From positions 434,001 through 498,000 of the forward strand of contig NZ_CP009754.1 in NCBI RefSeq assembly GCF_000772045.1: a DNA stretch of 64,000 nucleotides, in the 5' to 3' direction. This document shows, piece by piece, positions 1 to 7,558 of this stretch. The stretch is from Streptomyces sp. CCM_MD2014 (GTDB lineage: Bacteria; Actinomycetota; Actinomycetes; Streptomycetales; Streptomycetaceae). The notes below the pieces were generated by a model that was not told the DNA's origin, searched no databases, and saw nothing but the letters and a program-made list of their open reading frames with translations. Position 1 is the stretch's first letter, and each line of letters opens with the position of its first letter. Made by a program: the position numbers and the translations under genes.

Positions 1-1374
1 GGTCAGCGCGCACAGCATGGCGGCGACTCCGGTACCCACCGACAGGGCCACGGCCTCGTGGTAGTCGTCGTGGGTGGCGTTCAGCGTCAGGTAGAAGAGC
101 CCCGGCAGCGCGGCGGTGCCCACGGCGCCGCCCAGCCGCTGGCCGGTCTGCAGGGCGCCCCCGGCCGCGCCCGCCATCCGTACCGGCACGTCGCGCAGCG
201 TCATCGTGATGTTGGGGGAGATCACGCAGCCGCTGCCCAGCCCGCCGAGCAGCAGCGCCGGGGCCGCGAACCAGGCGGCCTGGCCGGAGGGCGCGAGCCA
301 GAGCAGCAGCGCGGTCGTGCCCAGCCCCGCCATGACGGCGACCAGTCCCCACACGGTCAGCAGCCGCCCCAGGCGTTCCACCAGTCGGCCCGCCACGGCC
401 GCGGCGACGGCCGAGCCCACCGCGAACGGGGTCACCGCCAGGCCCGACATGAGCGGTGAGTAGCCCAGCCCGTTCTGGAAGAAGAGCGCGAAGACGAGCC
501 ACACCCCGCTGAAGCCGACGAAGTACAGGGCTCCGAGCCCCGCGCCGGTGGCGTAGCCGCGGGTCTCGGTCAACAGTCCCGGTTCCAGGAGCGGCTGGCC
601 GCCCCGGAGGGCGACGCGGCGCTCCCAGCGGGCGAATGCGGCCAGGACCAGCGCTCCCACCGGGAACAGCCACCACGCCTTGGTCAGACCCCCGCCCTCG
701 GCGAGGACCAGCGGCAGCATCACCGCCAGGATGCCCGCGCCGAGCAGTGCCACCCCCACCGGATCGAGGCGTCCCGGGCCGCCGGGCGCGACCCGCGGCA
801 GCAGACGGAAGCCCAGGAGCAGAGCCAGCAGGCCGACCGGCACGTTCACGTAGAAGATCCACCGCCAGCCCTCGGGGCCGGCCAGCGCCAGGATCAGGCC
901 GCCCACGACCGGCCCCACGGCGCTGGAGACCCCCACGGTGGCGCCGAAGAGGCCGAACGCGCGCCCGCGTTCCGCGCCCCGGAACAGCTGCTGGATCAAA
1001 GCCGAGTTCTGCGGTGCCAGGCTGCCCGCGGCGACGCCCTGGGCGAGGCGGGCCGCGACGAGCAGCTCGATGCCGGGCGCGGCCCCGGCCGCGGCGCTGA
1101 AGAGCACGAAGGCGGCCAGGGCGACGAGGAAGACGCGGCGCCTGCCGAACGCGTCGCCGATCCGCCCCGCGGTCACCAGGGTCAGGGCGAACGCCAGCGC
1201 ATAACCGGAGACGACCCACTGCACGGACGCCGGCGAGGCGTGCAGCCCCTCTTGCATGGAAGGCAGGGCCACGGCGACGATCGTGACGTCCAGCAGGGTC
1301 ATGAACCCGGCGACCAGGGTGACCCACAGGGCCCGCCACCGGCGGGGATCGGGTTCGTCGTCCGGACGCTGCAC
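1..1374 (-). CDS. DHA2 (EmrB/QacA-type) MFS drug exporter, 3' end cut by window edge
   Basis: Proton-driven multidrug or metabolite exporter of the inner membrane. The reverse strand is open from a GTG at 1374 to position 1 without a stop, giving 458 residues and lacking only the C-terminus. The N-terminus has the first helix ending in LLDVTIVAVALPSMQ, the family hallmark. It is followed by WVVSGYALAFA and the loop motif GRIGDAFGRRRVFL (MFS motif A). Hydrophobic segments continue to the edge, fitting a 14-helix DHA2 transporter. The start was chosen because GAGGGGAG lies a few bases upstream. It is divergent from the ferredoxin reductase gene, and a palindrome in the shared gap may be its operator. 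Substrate unknown. Confidence 0.88.
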   Translation of the reverse strand, partial: MQRPDDEPDPRRWRALWVTLVAGFMTLLDVTIVAVALPSMQEGLHASPASVQWVVSGYALAFALTLVTAGRIGDAFGRRRVFLVALAAFVLFSAAAGAAPGIELLVAARLAQGVAAGSLAPQNSALIQQLFRGAERGRAFGLFGATVGVSSAVGPVVGGLILALAGPEGWRWIFYVNVPVGLLALLLGFRLLPRVAPGGPGRLDPVGVALLGAGILAVMLPLVLAEGGGLTKAWWLFPVGALVLAAFARWERRVALRGGQPLLEPGLLTETRGYATGAGLGALYFVGFSGVWLVFALFFQNGLGYSPLMSGLAVTPFAVGSAVAAAVAGRLVERLGRLLTVWGLVAVMAGLGTTALLLWLAPSGQAAWFAAPALLLGGLGSGCVISPNITMTLRDVPVRMAGAAGGALQTGQRLGGAVGTAALPGLFYLTLNATHDDYHEAVALSVGTGVAAMLCALT

Positions 1375-1518
1375 ACGGGCTCCCCTCGTGAGGCTGCACG
1401 GGACGCGCCACTTCGCCCCACGCCTGCGTCACCCGTGACCGGCCCTTCAAACACCGGTCCGTGCCCGTGTCCCCGCCCGGGTCGCCGGCCCCAGCCCCAA
1501 ACCTGAACCATGAGATCC

Positions 1519-1535
1519 CATAAGGTGTACTTATG
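1519..1535. promoter_or_regulatory. Palindromic operator candidate in the MFS/ferredoxin-reductase gap
   Basis: CATAAG-GTGTA-CTTATG is a perfect 6-bp inverted repeat with a 5-bp spacer, and outer ATGAG/CTCAT arms extend it. It lies between two divergent genes. Its size suits a MarR- or TetR-like dimer, probably controlling the exporter; the regulator is not encoded nearby in the window. Confidence 0.45.
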
Positions 1536-1562
1536 ACCTCATAGACCGGACCCGCGTACCGA

Positions 1563-1586
1563 CTTAGGCTTGCCTTAGCTTAGGCT
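1563..1586. promoter_or_regulatory. Iron-box-like (DmdR/IdeR) site upstream of the ferredoxin reductase
   Basis: The stretch TTAGGCTTGCCTTAGCTTA matches the actinobacterial iron-box consensus (TTAGGTTAGGCTNACCTAA) at about 13 of 19 positions and is followed by another TTAGGC. It ends about 40 bp before the reductase start, where a DmdR1/IdeR repressor could block transcription under iron sufficiency. This is inferred from sequence similarity only. Confidence 0.4.
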
Positions 1587-1628
1587 TCCCCGAGAGTCGA
1601 TCTGTTACCGCTCGAAGGGAACATGAAC

Positions 1629-2993
1629 ATGCCCCGCCCACTGCGGGTGGCCATCGTCGGATCCGGCCCGGCCGGGATCTACGCCGCTGACGCCCTGCTC
1701 AAGTCCGAAGTGGCCGCCGACCCCGGTGTTTCCATCGACATCTTCGAGCGCATGCCCGCCCCGTTCGGGCTCATCCGCTACGGCGTCGCGCCCGACCACC
1801 CGCGGATCAAGGGCATCATCACGGCCCTGCACCAGGTGCTCGACAAGCCGCAGATCCGCCTCTTCGGCAACGTGAACTACCCGAGCGACGTCAGCCTGGA
1901 CGATCTGCGCGCCTTCTACGACGGTGTGATCTTCGCCACCGGCGCCACGGCCGACCGGGCGCTGTCCATCCCCGGCATCGACCTCGACGGCTCGTACGGC
2001 GCGGCCGACTTCGTCGCCTGGTACGACGGCCACCCGGACTTCCCGCGCACCTGGCCGCTGGAGGCGGAGAAGGTGGCCGTCCTCGGTGTCGGCAACGTCG
2101 CCCTGGACATCGCGCGCGTCCTCGCCAAGACCGCGGACGAGCTGCTGCCGACCGAGATCCCGCCGAACGTGTACGAGGGCCTGAAGGCCAACAAGGCGCT
2201 GGAGGTCCACGTCTTCGGCCGCCGCGGCCCGGCCCAGGCGAAGTTCAGCCCGATGGAGCTGCGGGAGCTGGACCACTCCCCCAACATCGAGGTGATCGTC
2301 GACCCCGAGGACATCGACTACGACGAGGGCTCGATCGCGACCCGGCGCGGCAACAAGCAGGCCGACATGGTCGCCAAGACCCTGGAGAACTGGGCCATCC
2401 GCGACGTCGGCGACCGGCCGCACAAGCTGTTCCTGCACTTCTTCGAGTCGCCCGCGGAGATCCTCGGCGAGGACGGCAAGGTGGTCGGCCTGCGCACCGA
2501 GCGCACCGAGCTGGACGGCACGGGCAACGTCAAGGGCACCGGCGAGTTCAAGGACTGGGACGTCCAGGCGGTCTACCGGGCCGTCGGCTACCTCTCCGAC
2601 CAGCTTCCCAAGCTGCCCTGGGACATCGACTCGGGCACGGTCCCGGACGTGGGCGGCCGGGTCGTCCAGGAGTCCGGCGAGCACCTGCAGTCGACGTACG
2701 TCACCGGCTGGATCCGGCGCGGCCCGGTCGGCCTGATCGGCCACACCAAGGGCGACGCCAACGAGACGGTCTCCAACCTCCTGGACGACTACGCGAACGG
2801 CCGCCTCCAGACGCCCGCCTCGCCCGCTCCGGAGGCCGTGGACGCCTTCCTCGCCGAGCGGAACATCCGCTTCACCACCTGGGACGGCTGGTACAAGCTC
2901 GACGCCGCCGAGAAGGCACAGGGCGAGCCGCAGGGCCGTGAGCGCGTGAAGTACGTCGAGCGCGAGGACATGCTCCGGGAGAGCGGCGCCTGA
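1629..2993 (+). CDS. FprA-type ferredoxin/adrenodoxin-NADP+ reductase
   Basis: FAD flavoprotein that moves electrons between NADPH and ferredoxins, for example to feed P450s or iron-sulfur enzymes. The N-terminal FAD fingerprint VAIVGSGPAGIYAADALL is at about residues 6-24. FGLIRYGVAPDHPRIK, characteristic of the adrenodoxin-reductase/FprA family, follows. The NADP-binding motif VLGVGNVALDIARVL is near residue 155. The C-terminal WIRRGPVGLIGHTKGDA matches the family. Length (454 aa) is normal. Of two in-frame ATGs, the second (1629) is preferred because GAAGGGA sits 8 nt before it but only 2 nt before the ATG at 1623. An iron-box-like sequence lies upstream, suggesting iron control. Confidence 0.92.
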   Translation: MPRPLRVAIVGSGPAGIYAADALLKSEVAADPGVSIDIFERMPAPFGLIRYGVAPDHPRIKGIITALHQVLDKPQIRLFGNVNYPSDVSLDDLRAFYDGVIFATGATADRALSIPGIDLDGSYGAADFVAWYDGHPDFPRTWPLEAEKVAVLGVGNVALDIARVLAKTADELLPTEIPPNVYEGLKANKALEVHVFGRRGPAQAKFSPMELRELDHSPNIEVIVDPEDIDYDEGSIATRRGNKQADMVAKTLENWAIRDVGDRPHKLFLHFFESPAEILGEDGKVVGLRTERTELDGTGNVKGTGEFKDWDVQAVYRAVGYLSDQLPKLPWDIDSGTVPDVGGRVVQESGEHLQSTYVTGWIRRGPVGLIGHTKGDANETVSNLLDDYANGRLQTPASPAPEAVDAFLAERNIRFTTWDGWYKLDAAEKAQGEPQGRERVKYVEREDMLRESGA

Positions 2994-3050
2994 GCCGCTG
3001 CCCGTCCCGGCACGCAGGTGCCCGCCACCGGCACGGGCGGGCGGCGGGCG

Positions 3051-3081
3051 GGGCCCGGCGGCACGACGGGGCGCCGGGCCC
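3051..3081. terminator. Bidirectional terminator hairpin
   Basis: GGGCCCGGCG (3051-3060) pairs perfectly with CGCCGGGCCC (3072-3081) around an 11-nt loop. It sits between convergent genes ending at 2993 (+) and 3104 (-), so it can end both transcripts. There is no U-tract, as is usual in Streptomyces. Confidence 0.6.
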
Positions 3082-3103
3082 TCGAGGGTCGTCCGCGGTC
3101 GGT

Positions 3104-3478
3104 TCAGACCTCCAGGTCGCCCTCGATGCGGCGCAGCTGGTGGCGGGCCATGGCCAGGTTGGCGCGGCTCGCGTCCAGGACCAGGTAGAGGAAGAGCCCG
3201 TTGCCGCCGCGGCCCTTGAGCAGGCGGATCATGTGGTACTGGGTGTTGAGCGTGATCAGGATGTCCTCGATCTCGTCCTTGAGCCCGAGGTGCTCCATCG
3301 TGCGCAGTTTGGACCGCACGACGTCGGTGTTGCCCGCGGCGGCGACCTCCAGGTTGAAGTCCTTGCCGCCGCCCAGGGTGCCGAGCGCCATTCCGCTGGT
3401 GTAGTCGACGAGCGCGACGGCGGTCGCTCCGTCGATGGAGCCGAGGCATTCCTTGAGCGAGGTCTCCAGGTTGGCCAT
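3104..3478 (-). CDS. Roadblock/LC7 domain protein
   Basis: Small 124-residue cytoplasmic protein made of a single roadblock/LC7 fold, the type that dimerises and can act on or bind small Ras-like GTPases (MglB, CvnB). Visible features are the N-terminal helix ETSLKECLGSIDGATAVALVD, the central strand SGMALGTLGG, and the tail ILITLNTQYHMIRLLKGRGG followed by FLYLVLDASRANLAMARHQL. The start ATG is preceded by GGAAAGGA. It is the last gene of a reverse-strand cluster with two other roadblock proteins and a DUF4388-like protein. It carries no enzyme motif, and its partner cannot be named from the sequence. Confidence 0.88.
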   Translation of the reverse strand: MANLETSLKECLGSIDGATAVALVDYTSGMALGTLGGGKDFNLEVAAAGNTDVVRSKLRTMEHLGLKDEIEDILITLNTQYHMIRLLKGRGGNGLFLYLVLDASRANLAMARHQLRRIEGDLEV

Positions 3479-3533
3479 GGTGGTTTCCTTTCCGGAAGTG
3501 ATCGGTGTGCGCGTTCGGTACGCGATCGGCGGG

Positions 3534-4058
3534 TCAGGTCGGCCGGTGGTGGCCGCCGGCCTGGGGAGCGGGCTGGTGGGCGGGGCGCTGCGGGGTGCGC
3601 ACCGGAAGGGTGCCGATGGGGCGGGCCGCCGGGTCGGGGAGCGCCGTGACGGGTTCGGCGGCCGGGGCGCGGCCGCGTTCGGGACCGAGACCGGCCGCGA
3701 CCAGTTCCCCTATCCGCGCGCCGCTGCGCCGGCCCTCCAGGTGCAGCCGGCCCACGTTGACCCGGCCGTCGGCGAGCAGGGTGAGCACGGCGGCCGGACC
3801 GGCGGCGTACGTGGCGACGTAGCCGTCGGCCCCCCGCAGGAGCAGTTCGCGGAAGCCGCCGCGCGCGGTCGCCTCGGCCATGCGGTACGCGACGCCGAGG
3901 GCGGCCGCGGTGAGCGCGGCGAGGCCCTCGGGCTCGGTGCCCGGCGCGTCGTGGGCCAGGACGAGCCCGTCCACGGTGGCCGCGAGCGACCCGGTCAGCT
4001 GGGGCACGCGGTTGCGCAGCCGGTGCAGTTCGTCCAGGACGTCGCTCTCGACGGCCAT
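3534..4058 (-). CDS. Roadblock/LC7 domain protein with long proline-rich tail
   Basis: 174-residue protein. Residues about 8-120 resemble a roadblock/LC7 domain: helix VLDELHRLRNRVPQLTGSLAA, then TVDGLVLAHDAP, a central helix, and VATYAAGPAAVLTLLADGRVNVGRLHLEGR. The last 50 or so residues are Pro/Ala/Gln-rich and probably disordered. The ATG at 4058 was chosen over longer in-frame options because GAAAGGAGA lies 6 nt upstream. It sits between the DUF4388-like gene and a second roadblock gene on the same strand, with 38- and 55-bp gaps, so it probably belongs to one operon. Function is inferred only from the family. Confidence 0.82.
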   Translation of the reverse strand: MAVESDVLDELHRLRNRVPQLTGSLAATVDGLVLAHDAPGTEPEGLAALTAAALGVAYRMAEATARGGFRELLLRGADGYVATYAAGPAAVLTLLADGRVNVGRLHLEGRRSGARIGELVAAGLGPERGRAPAAEPVTALPDPAARPIGTLPVRTPQRPAHQPAPQAGGHHRPT

Positions 4059-4096
4059 GAGCAGTCTCCTTTCGTCGCGCCTGCGACGCGCGCGGA

Positions 4097-4867
4097 TCAC
4101 AGGGCCTCCAGGGCGTCTCGGAGCCGTCGCAGCAGGGCCGTGTCGGGGTCGTCCCACACGACCCCCGGCGGTTCGGGTCCGGGCGGCGGGACCGGGGCCG
4201 TGGGGACCGCCGTGCGGACGAGGCCGTCGGCGGCCAGGCGGCGCAGTTCGACGAGGGTGTGGTAGGTGCGGCAGGCGAGCGCCGAGGCGATCTGGGCGGC
4301 GGTGCGCACGCCGTCGACCTGGGTCAGGATGCGGCTCCGCCGCGCGGGCAGGGCGGCGGAGCCGGTGCCGGGCACCCGGGTCAGCGGGAGGGTGTCGACG
4401 GCGGGGTCGGGCCATATGCGGTCCAGCAGCGCGCGCCGGCGCCCGGACTCGCGCACGACGACGTCCACCGGCACGGAACGGACCGCGCCGAGCCAGTGCA
4501 CCGCCCCCGGCCGGAAGCGCTGCGCGCGGGTGTCGTGGGCCAGGACGAAGTAGGCGGCGTCGAACAGCGCGCCCAGGTGACAGACCTCCAGCGCGCCGGC
4601 GGCGAGCCTGCCGCTGTCCACGAGCCGGTGGCCGACCCGGTGCTGTGTCCCGCCCCGGTCGACCGCCTCCCACCAGCCGTCCGGCGGGACCGCGCCGCTG
4701 CGGGTGAGCAGCGCGCCGAGGTCGGGCGCGAAGGCCGATTCCACGTGCACGACACGGCCCGCCTTGAGGTAGACGATGCCCCGCTCGCCCGACAGGGCGC
4801 CGGTCGCCCCCTCGGCGGCGAGGGCGGCGAGGGCGTCCGCGGTCCAGGTGGTCGTCACCCGGGTCAT
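4097..4867 (-). CDS. DUF4388 (PATAN-like) protein with C-terminal winged-helix-like region
   Basis: 256 residues. The N-terminus ALAALAAEGATGALSGERG followed by IVYLKAGRVVHVESAFAP is typical of the DUF4388/PATAN domain found in bacterial signalling proteins. The C-terminal part, RSRILTQVDGVRTAAQIAS followed by TYHTLVELRRLAADGLV, resembles a winged-helix segment. The ATG overlaps the stop of the upstream roadblock gene as ATGA, with no good separate ribosome binding site, so translation is coupled. The arrangement suggests a complex or pathway with the three roadblock proteins, possibly as a transcriptional or GTPase-linked output. No catalytic residues are recognised. Confidence 0.75.
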   Translation of the reverse strand: MTRVTTTWTADALAALAAEGATGALSGERGIVYLKAGRVVHVESAFAPDLGALLTRSGAVPPDGWWEAVDRGGTQHRVGHRLVDSGRLAAGALEVCHLGALFDAAYFVLAHDTRAQRFRPGAVHWLGAVRSVPVDVVVRESGRRRALLDRIWPDPAVDTLPLTRVPGTGSAALPARRSRILTQVDGVRTAAQIASALACRTYHTLVELRRLAADGLVRTAVPTAPVPPPGPEPPGVVWDDPDTALLRRLRDALEAL

Positions 4868-5271
4868 CCGAGCACCAGCCGGTCGGCCATCTCGGCCAGC
4901 CGGATGCGGGCCAGGGCGAGGTTGCCGTCGTTGCGGTCGAGCCACAGGTGGAGGAAGACGGTGCTGTCGAACGGGGTGCTGACGAACCGGAGCAGGTGGT
5001 AGGCGTCGCCGGTGGTGGCGATCAGGTCCTCCACCGGGGGTTCCTTCCCGGGCTCGGCACCGCCGCCTCCCGGGCCGCCCGCCGCCAGGGAGCCGCTCTC
5101 CGCGACGTGCCTGCCCAGCTCCGCCGTCTCCGCGGCGGTCGCCTCCCAGTCGCCGCCCGGCGCCTCGCCGACGGCGCCGAGAGCGAGCCCGCTGATCCAG
5201 TCGACCAGCGAGGCGCCGCGCGCGCCGGGCAGCCTCATGGCTTCCAGCAGACTCTCGTCGATTCCGGGCAC
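4864..5271 (-). CDS. Roadblock/LC7 domain protein, first gene of the cluster
   Basis: 135 residues with roadblock features: helix DESLLEAMRLPGARGASLVD, strand SGLALGAVGEAPG, and C-terminal TTGDAYHLLRFVSTPFDST followed by FLHLWLDRNDGNLALARIRL, closely paralleling the 3104-3478 protein. A Gly/Ala-rich insert occupies about residues 68-82. The GTG at 5271 is preferred because GGAGGGG lies 7 nt upstream; the longer frame begins inside that ribosome binding site. Its stop overlaps the start of the DUF4388-like gene (ATGA). Probably a dimeric scaffold or GTPase regulator, but no GTPase is encoded next to it. Confidence 0.82.
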   Translation of the reverse strand: MPGIDESLLEAMRLPGARGASLVDWISGLALGAVGEAPGGDWEATAAETAELGRHVAESGSLAAGGPGGGGAEPGKEPPVEDLIATTGDAYHLLRFVSTPFDSTVFLHLWLDRNDGNLALARIRLAEMADRLVLG

Positions 5272-5461
5272 GCCGGATCCCCTCCCCTGCACGGCAGTAC
5301 CGCGAACGTGACGACGACACTACGGAAAGTGCACGCATCCGGTGAGCGCTTTGGCATTTTCCAGAGGAACGTGCCCGCGCTGAGGGATACTGCGGGGTTC
5401 GGCCCCGGTACGGGTGCCGGTGGACGCGCGTGTCCCCGCCGAGACGGGCAACCCGGGGGGC

Positions 5462-6559
5462 ATGGCCCGACCGCATCTTCCCCGTGGCGGGAAGCACACC
5501 AAGGACACACCGGCGGACGAACCGGCGAGCGCACCGGATTCCGGACGGCCGGACGACGACTACGGCCCGGACGCCGCCGCCGAGGACGCCGCCCCGGACT
5601 CCCCGACCGAACTGCCGAAACGTTCGTGGACCGCGCTGCTGCGGCGCGTGGTCGCCGAGTTCAAGGACGACGAGCTGACCGACCGCGCCGCCGCCCTGAC
5701 CTACTACGGGATCCTGGCGCTCTTCCCGGCCCTGCTGGTGCTCGTGTCGCTGCTCGGCATCGCCGGGGAGTCCGCCACCCAGGAGGTCCTGGACAACGTG
5801 AAGAAGCTGGCACCCGGCTCCGCCCGGGACGTCCTCACGAACGCGGTGGAGCAACTGCAGGCCAGGGCGGGCCTGGGCTCCGCGCTCGCGGTGGTCGGCC
5901 TGGTGGGTGCCGTCTGGTCGGCGTCCGGCTATGTCGCCGCCTTCATCCGGGCGGCCAACGCGGTCTACGACATGCCCGAGGGGCGCCCGGTGTGGAAGGT
6001 GCTGCCGCTGCGGGTGGGGCTGACCGTGGTGCTGCTCGTGCTCGCGGTGGTCAGCGCGCTCATCGTGGTCTTCACCGGGAGCCTGGCCCGGCAGGCGGGC
6101 ACCGCCCTCGGTGTCGGGGACACCGCCCTGACCGTGTGGTCGATCGCCAAGTGGCCGGTGCTGGTCCTGCTGGTCACGTTCATGATCGCGATCCTGTACT
6201 GGGCCGCGCCGAACGCCCGGGTCAAGGGCTTCAAGTGGATCTCCCCGGGCAGCCTGCTCGCGCTGCTGATCTGGCTGCTCGCCTCCGCCGGGTTCGCCTT
6301 CTACGTGGCCAACTTCGGCTCGTACAACAAGACGTACGGCACCCTGGCCGGCGTGATCATCTTCCTGGTCTGGCTGTGGGTCACGAACCTGGCCATCCTG
6401 CTCGGCCTGGAGTTCGACGCGGAGCTGGCCCGGCAACGCGTCATCGACGGCGGCCATCCGCCCGAGGAGGAACCGTACGTGGAGCCGCGCGACACGCGGG
6501 CCTGGGACGAGGCGGACCGGCGGCGCGCGGACGGGGACGAGTGCGACGGGCCCGGATGA
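5462..6559 (+). CDS. YihY/BrkB family integral membrane protein
   Basis: 365 residues. A hydrophilic acidic N-terminus of about 60 residues precedes the conserved LTDRAAALTYYGILALFPALL entry into the membrane domain. There are about six hydrophobic helices, with family motifs VGAVWSASGYVAAFIRAANAVY, KWISPGSLLALLIWLLAS and LAGVIIFLVWLWVTNLAILLG. The C-terminus is again charged. The family was once called ribonuclease BN but is a membrane protein of uncertain transport or envelope role. The ATG at 5462 is preferred over an upstream GTG because homologous proteins begin with a similar short charged segment; its ribosome binding site is weak (GGGGGG). It ends 12 bp from the convergent SDR gene. 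Confidence 0.85.
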   Translation: MARPHLPRGGKHTKDTPADEPASAPDSGRPDDDYGPDAAAEDAAPDSPTELPKRSWTALLRRVVAEFKDDELTDRAAALTYYGILALFPALLVLVSLLGIAGESATQEVLDNVKKLAPGSARDVLTNAVEQLQARAGLGSALAVVGLVGAVWSASGYVAAFIRAANAVYDMPEGRPVWKVLPLRVGLTVVLLVLAVVSALIVVFTGSLARQAGTALGVGDTALTVWSIAKWPVLVLLVTFMIAILYWAAPNARVKGFKWISPGSLLALLIWLLASAGFAFYVANFGSYNKTYGTLAGVIIFLVWLWVTNLAILLGLEFDAELARQRVIDGGHPPEEEPYVEPRDTRAWDEADRRRADGDECDGPG

Positions 6560-6571
6560 GGCGGGGGACGC

Positions 6572-7366
6572 CTACGGGAGGATCGAGTCCACGTAGCCGC
6601 CGTCCACCCGGACGGCGGCCCCGGTGGTGGCGGACGCGAGGGGGGAGCTGAGGTACACCACCAGGTTGGCGATCTCCTCGGGTTCGATCAGCCGCTGGAG
6701 CAGGGACTGCGGCCGGTGTTCGCGCATGAAGACGCGCTGTGCCTCGTCCCAGGGGAGGTCGCGGTCGACCAGCTGGTACACGAAGTCCTCGACACCCTCG
6801 GTGTGAGTGGGACCCGCGATGACGCAGTTCACCGTGACGCCGCTGCCCGCCGCCTCCTTGGCGAAGCCGCGGCCGACTCCGAGCAGGGCCGTCTTGGAGA
6901 CTCCGTAGTGGATCATCTCGGCCGGGATCACGACGGCCGAGTCGCTCGCGATGTACAGCACCCGGCCCCAGCCGCGGTCCCTCATCCGGGGGAGATGGGC
7001 GCGCGTCAGCCTGACCCCGGCGAGGACGTTGATCTCGAAGTAGCGGCGCCACTCGTCGTCGCCGATCTCCAGCGCGGGCGCGGCGCCGAAGACGCCGAGG
7101 TTGTTGACGAGGACGTCCACGTCGGGCATGGCCTCCAGGGCCCGCTCGGCGCCCTCAGCGGTCCCGAGGTCGGCCGCGACCGGCACGAACACGCCGTCCG
7201 GCACCTCGGCCCGAAGCCTCTCGACGCTCTCCGCCAGGCGCCCGGGGTCGCGCCCGTTGACGCCCACGGTGGCACCGGCCCGGGCCAGCCCGGCGGCGAT
7301 CGCCGCCCCGATGCCCTGCGAGGAGCCCGTCACCAGTGCGGTGCGTCCGCCGAGGTCGAGGTTCAT
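6572..7366 (-). CDS. SDR family oxidoreductase
   Basis: 264-residue NAD(P)-dependent short-chain dehydrogenase. Cofactor motif TGSSQGIG is at residues 14-21 and NNLG is at 88-91. Active-site Ser141, Tyr154 and Lys158 (YGVSK) have the expected 13- and 4-residue spacing. The C-terminus VRVDGGYVDSIL is typical of the classical fabG-like subgroup. The ATG at 7366 has GGAG 8 nt upstream. The substrate cannot be read from sequence. The gene stands alone, convergent with the BrkB gene and divergent from the following hypothetical gene. Confidence 0.92.
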   Translation of the reverse strand: MNLDLGGRTALVTGSSQGIGAAIAAGLARAGATVGVNGRDPGRLAESVERLRAEVPDGVFVPVAADLGTAEGAERALEAMPDVDVLVNNLGVFGAAPALEIGDDEWRRYFEINVLAGVRLTRAHLPRMRDRGWGRVLYIASDSAVVIPAEMIHYGVSKTALLGVGRGFAKEAAGSGVTVNCVIAGPTHTEGVEDFVYQLVDRDLPWDEAQRVFMREHRPQSLLQRLIEPEEIANLVVYLSSPLASATTGAAVRVDGGYVDSILP

Positions 7367-7558
7367 CAGGTCACTCCTGTCGTGTCGTACGGTCGGTCGG
7401 GTTGCTCCTGCCCACCCTCGCCCACGGCACGTCGTGGCCCGGCCGGCCGCACCGTGCGCCGCGCCGCGGCACGCCCGGTCGGCGGACCCCCGGTGCTCTC
7501 GGCTGACCTGCGGCGACAATACTTGCCTACGTCCGTGCCCCTGCTGCCCGATGGACCC

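Noticed and set aside
1605..3449. Long reverse-strand open frame of over 600 codons antisense to the ferredoxin reductase
   Set aside because: It lies opposite a gene with clear FAD and NADP motifs; its translation is low-complexity Arg/Gly/Val, as expected for a shadow in GC-rich DNA.
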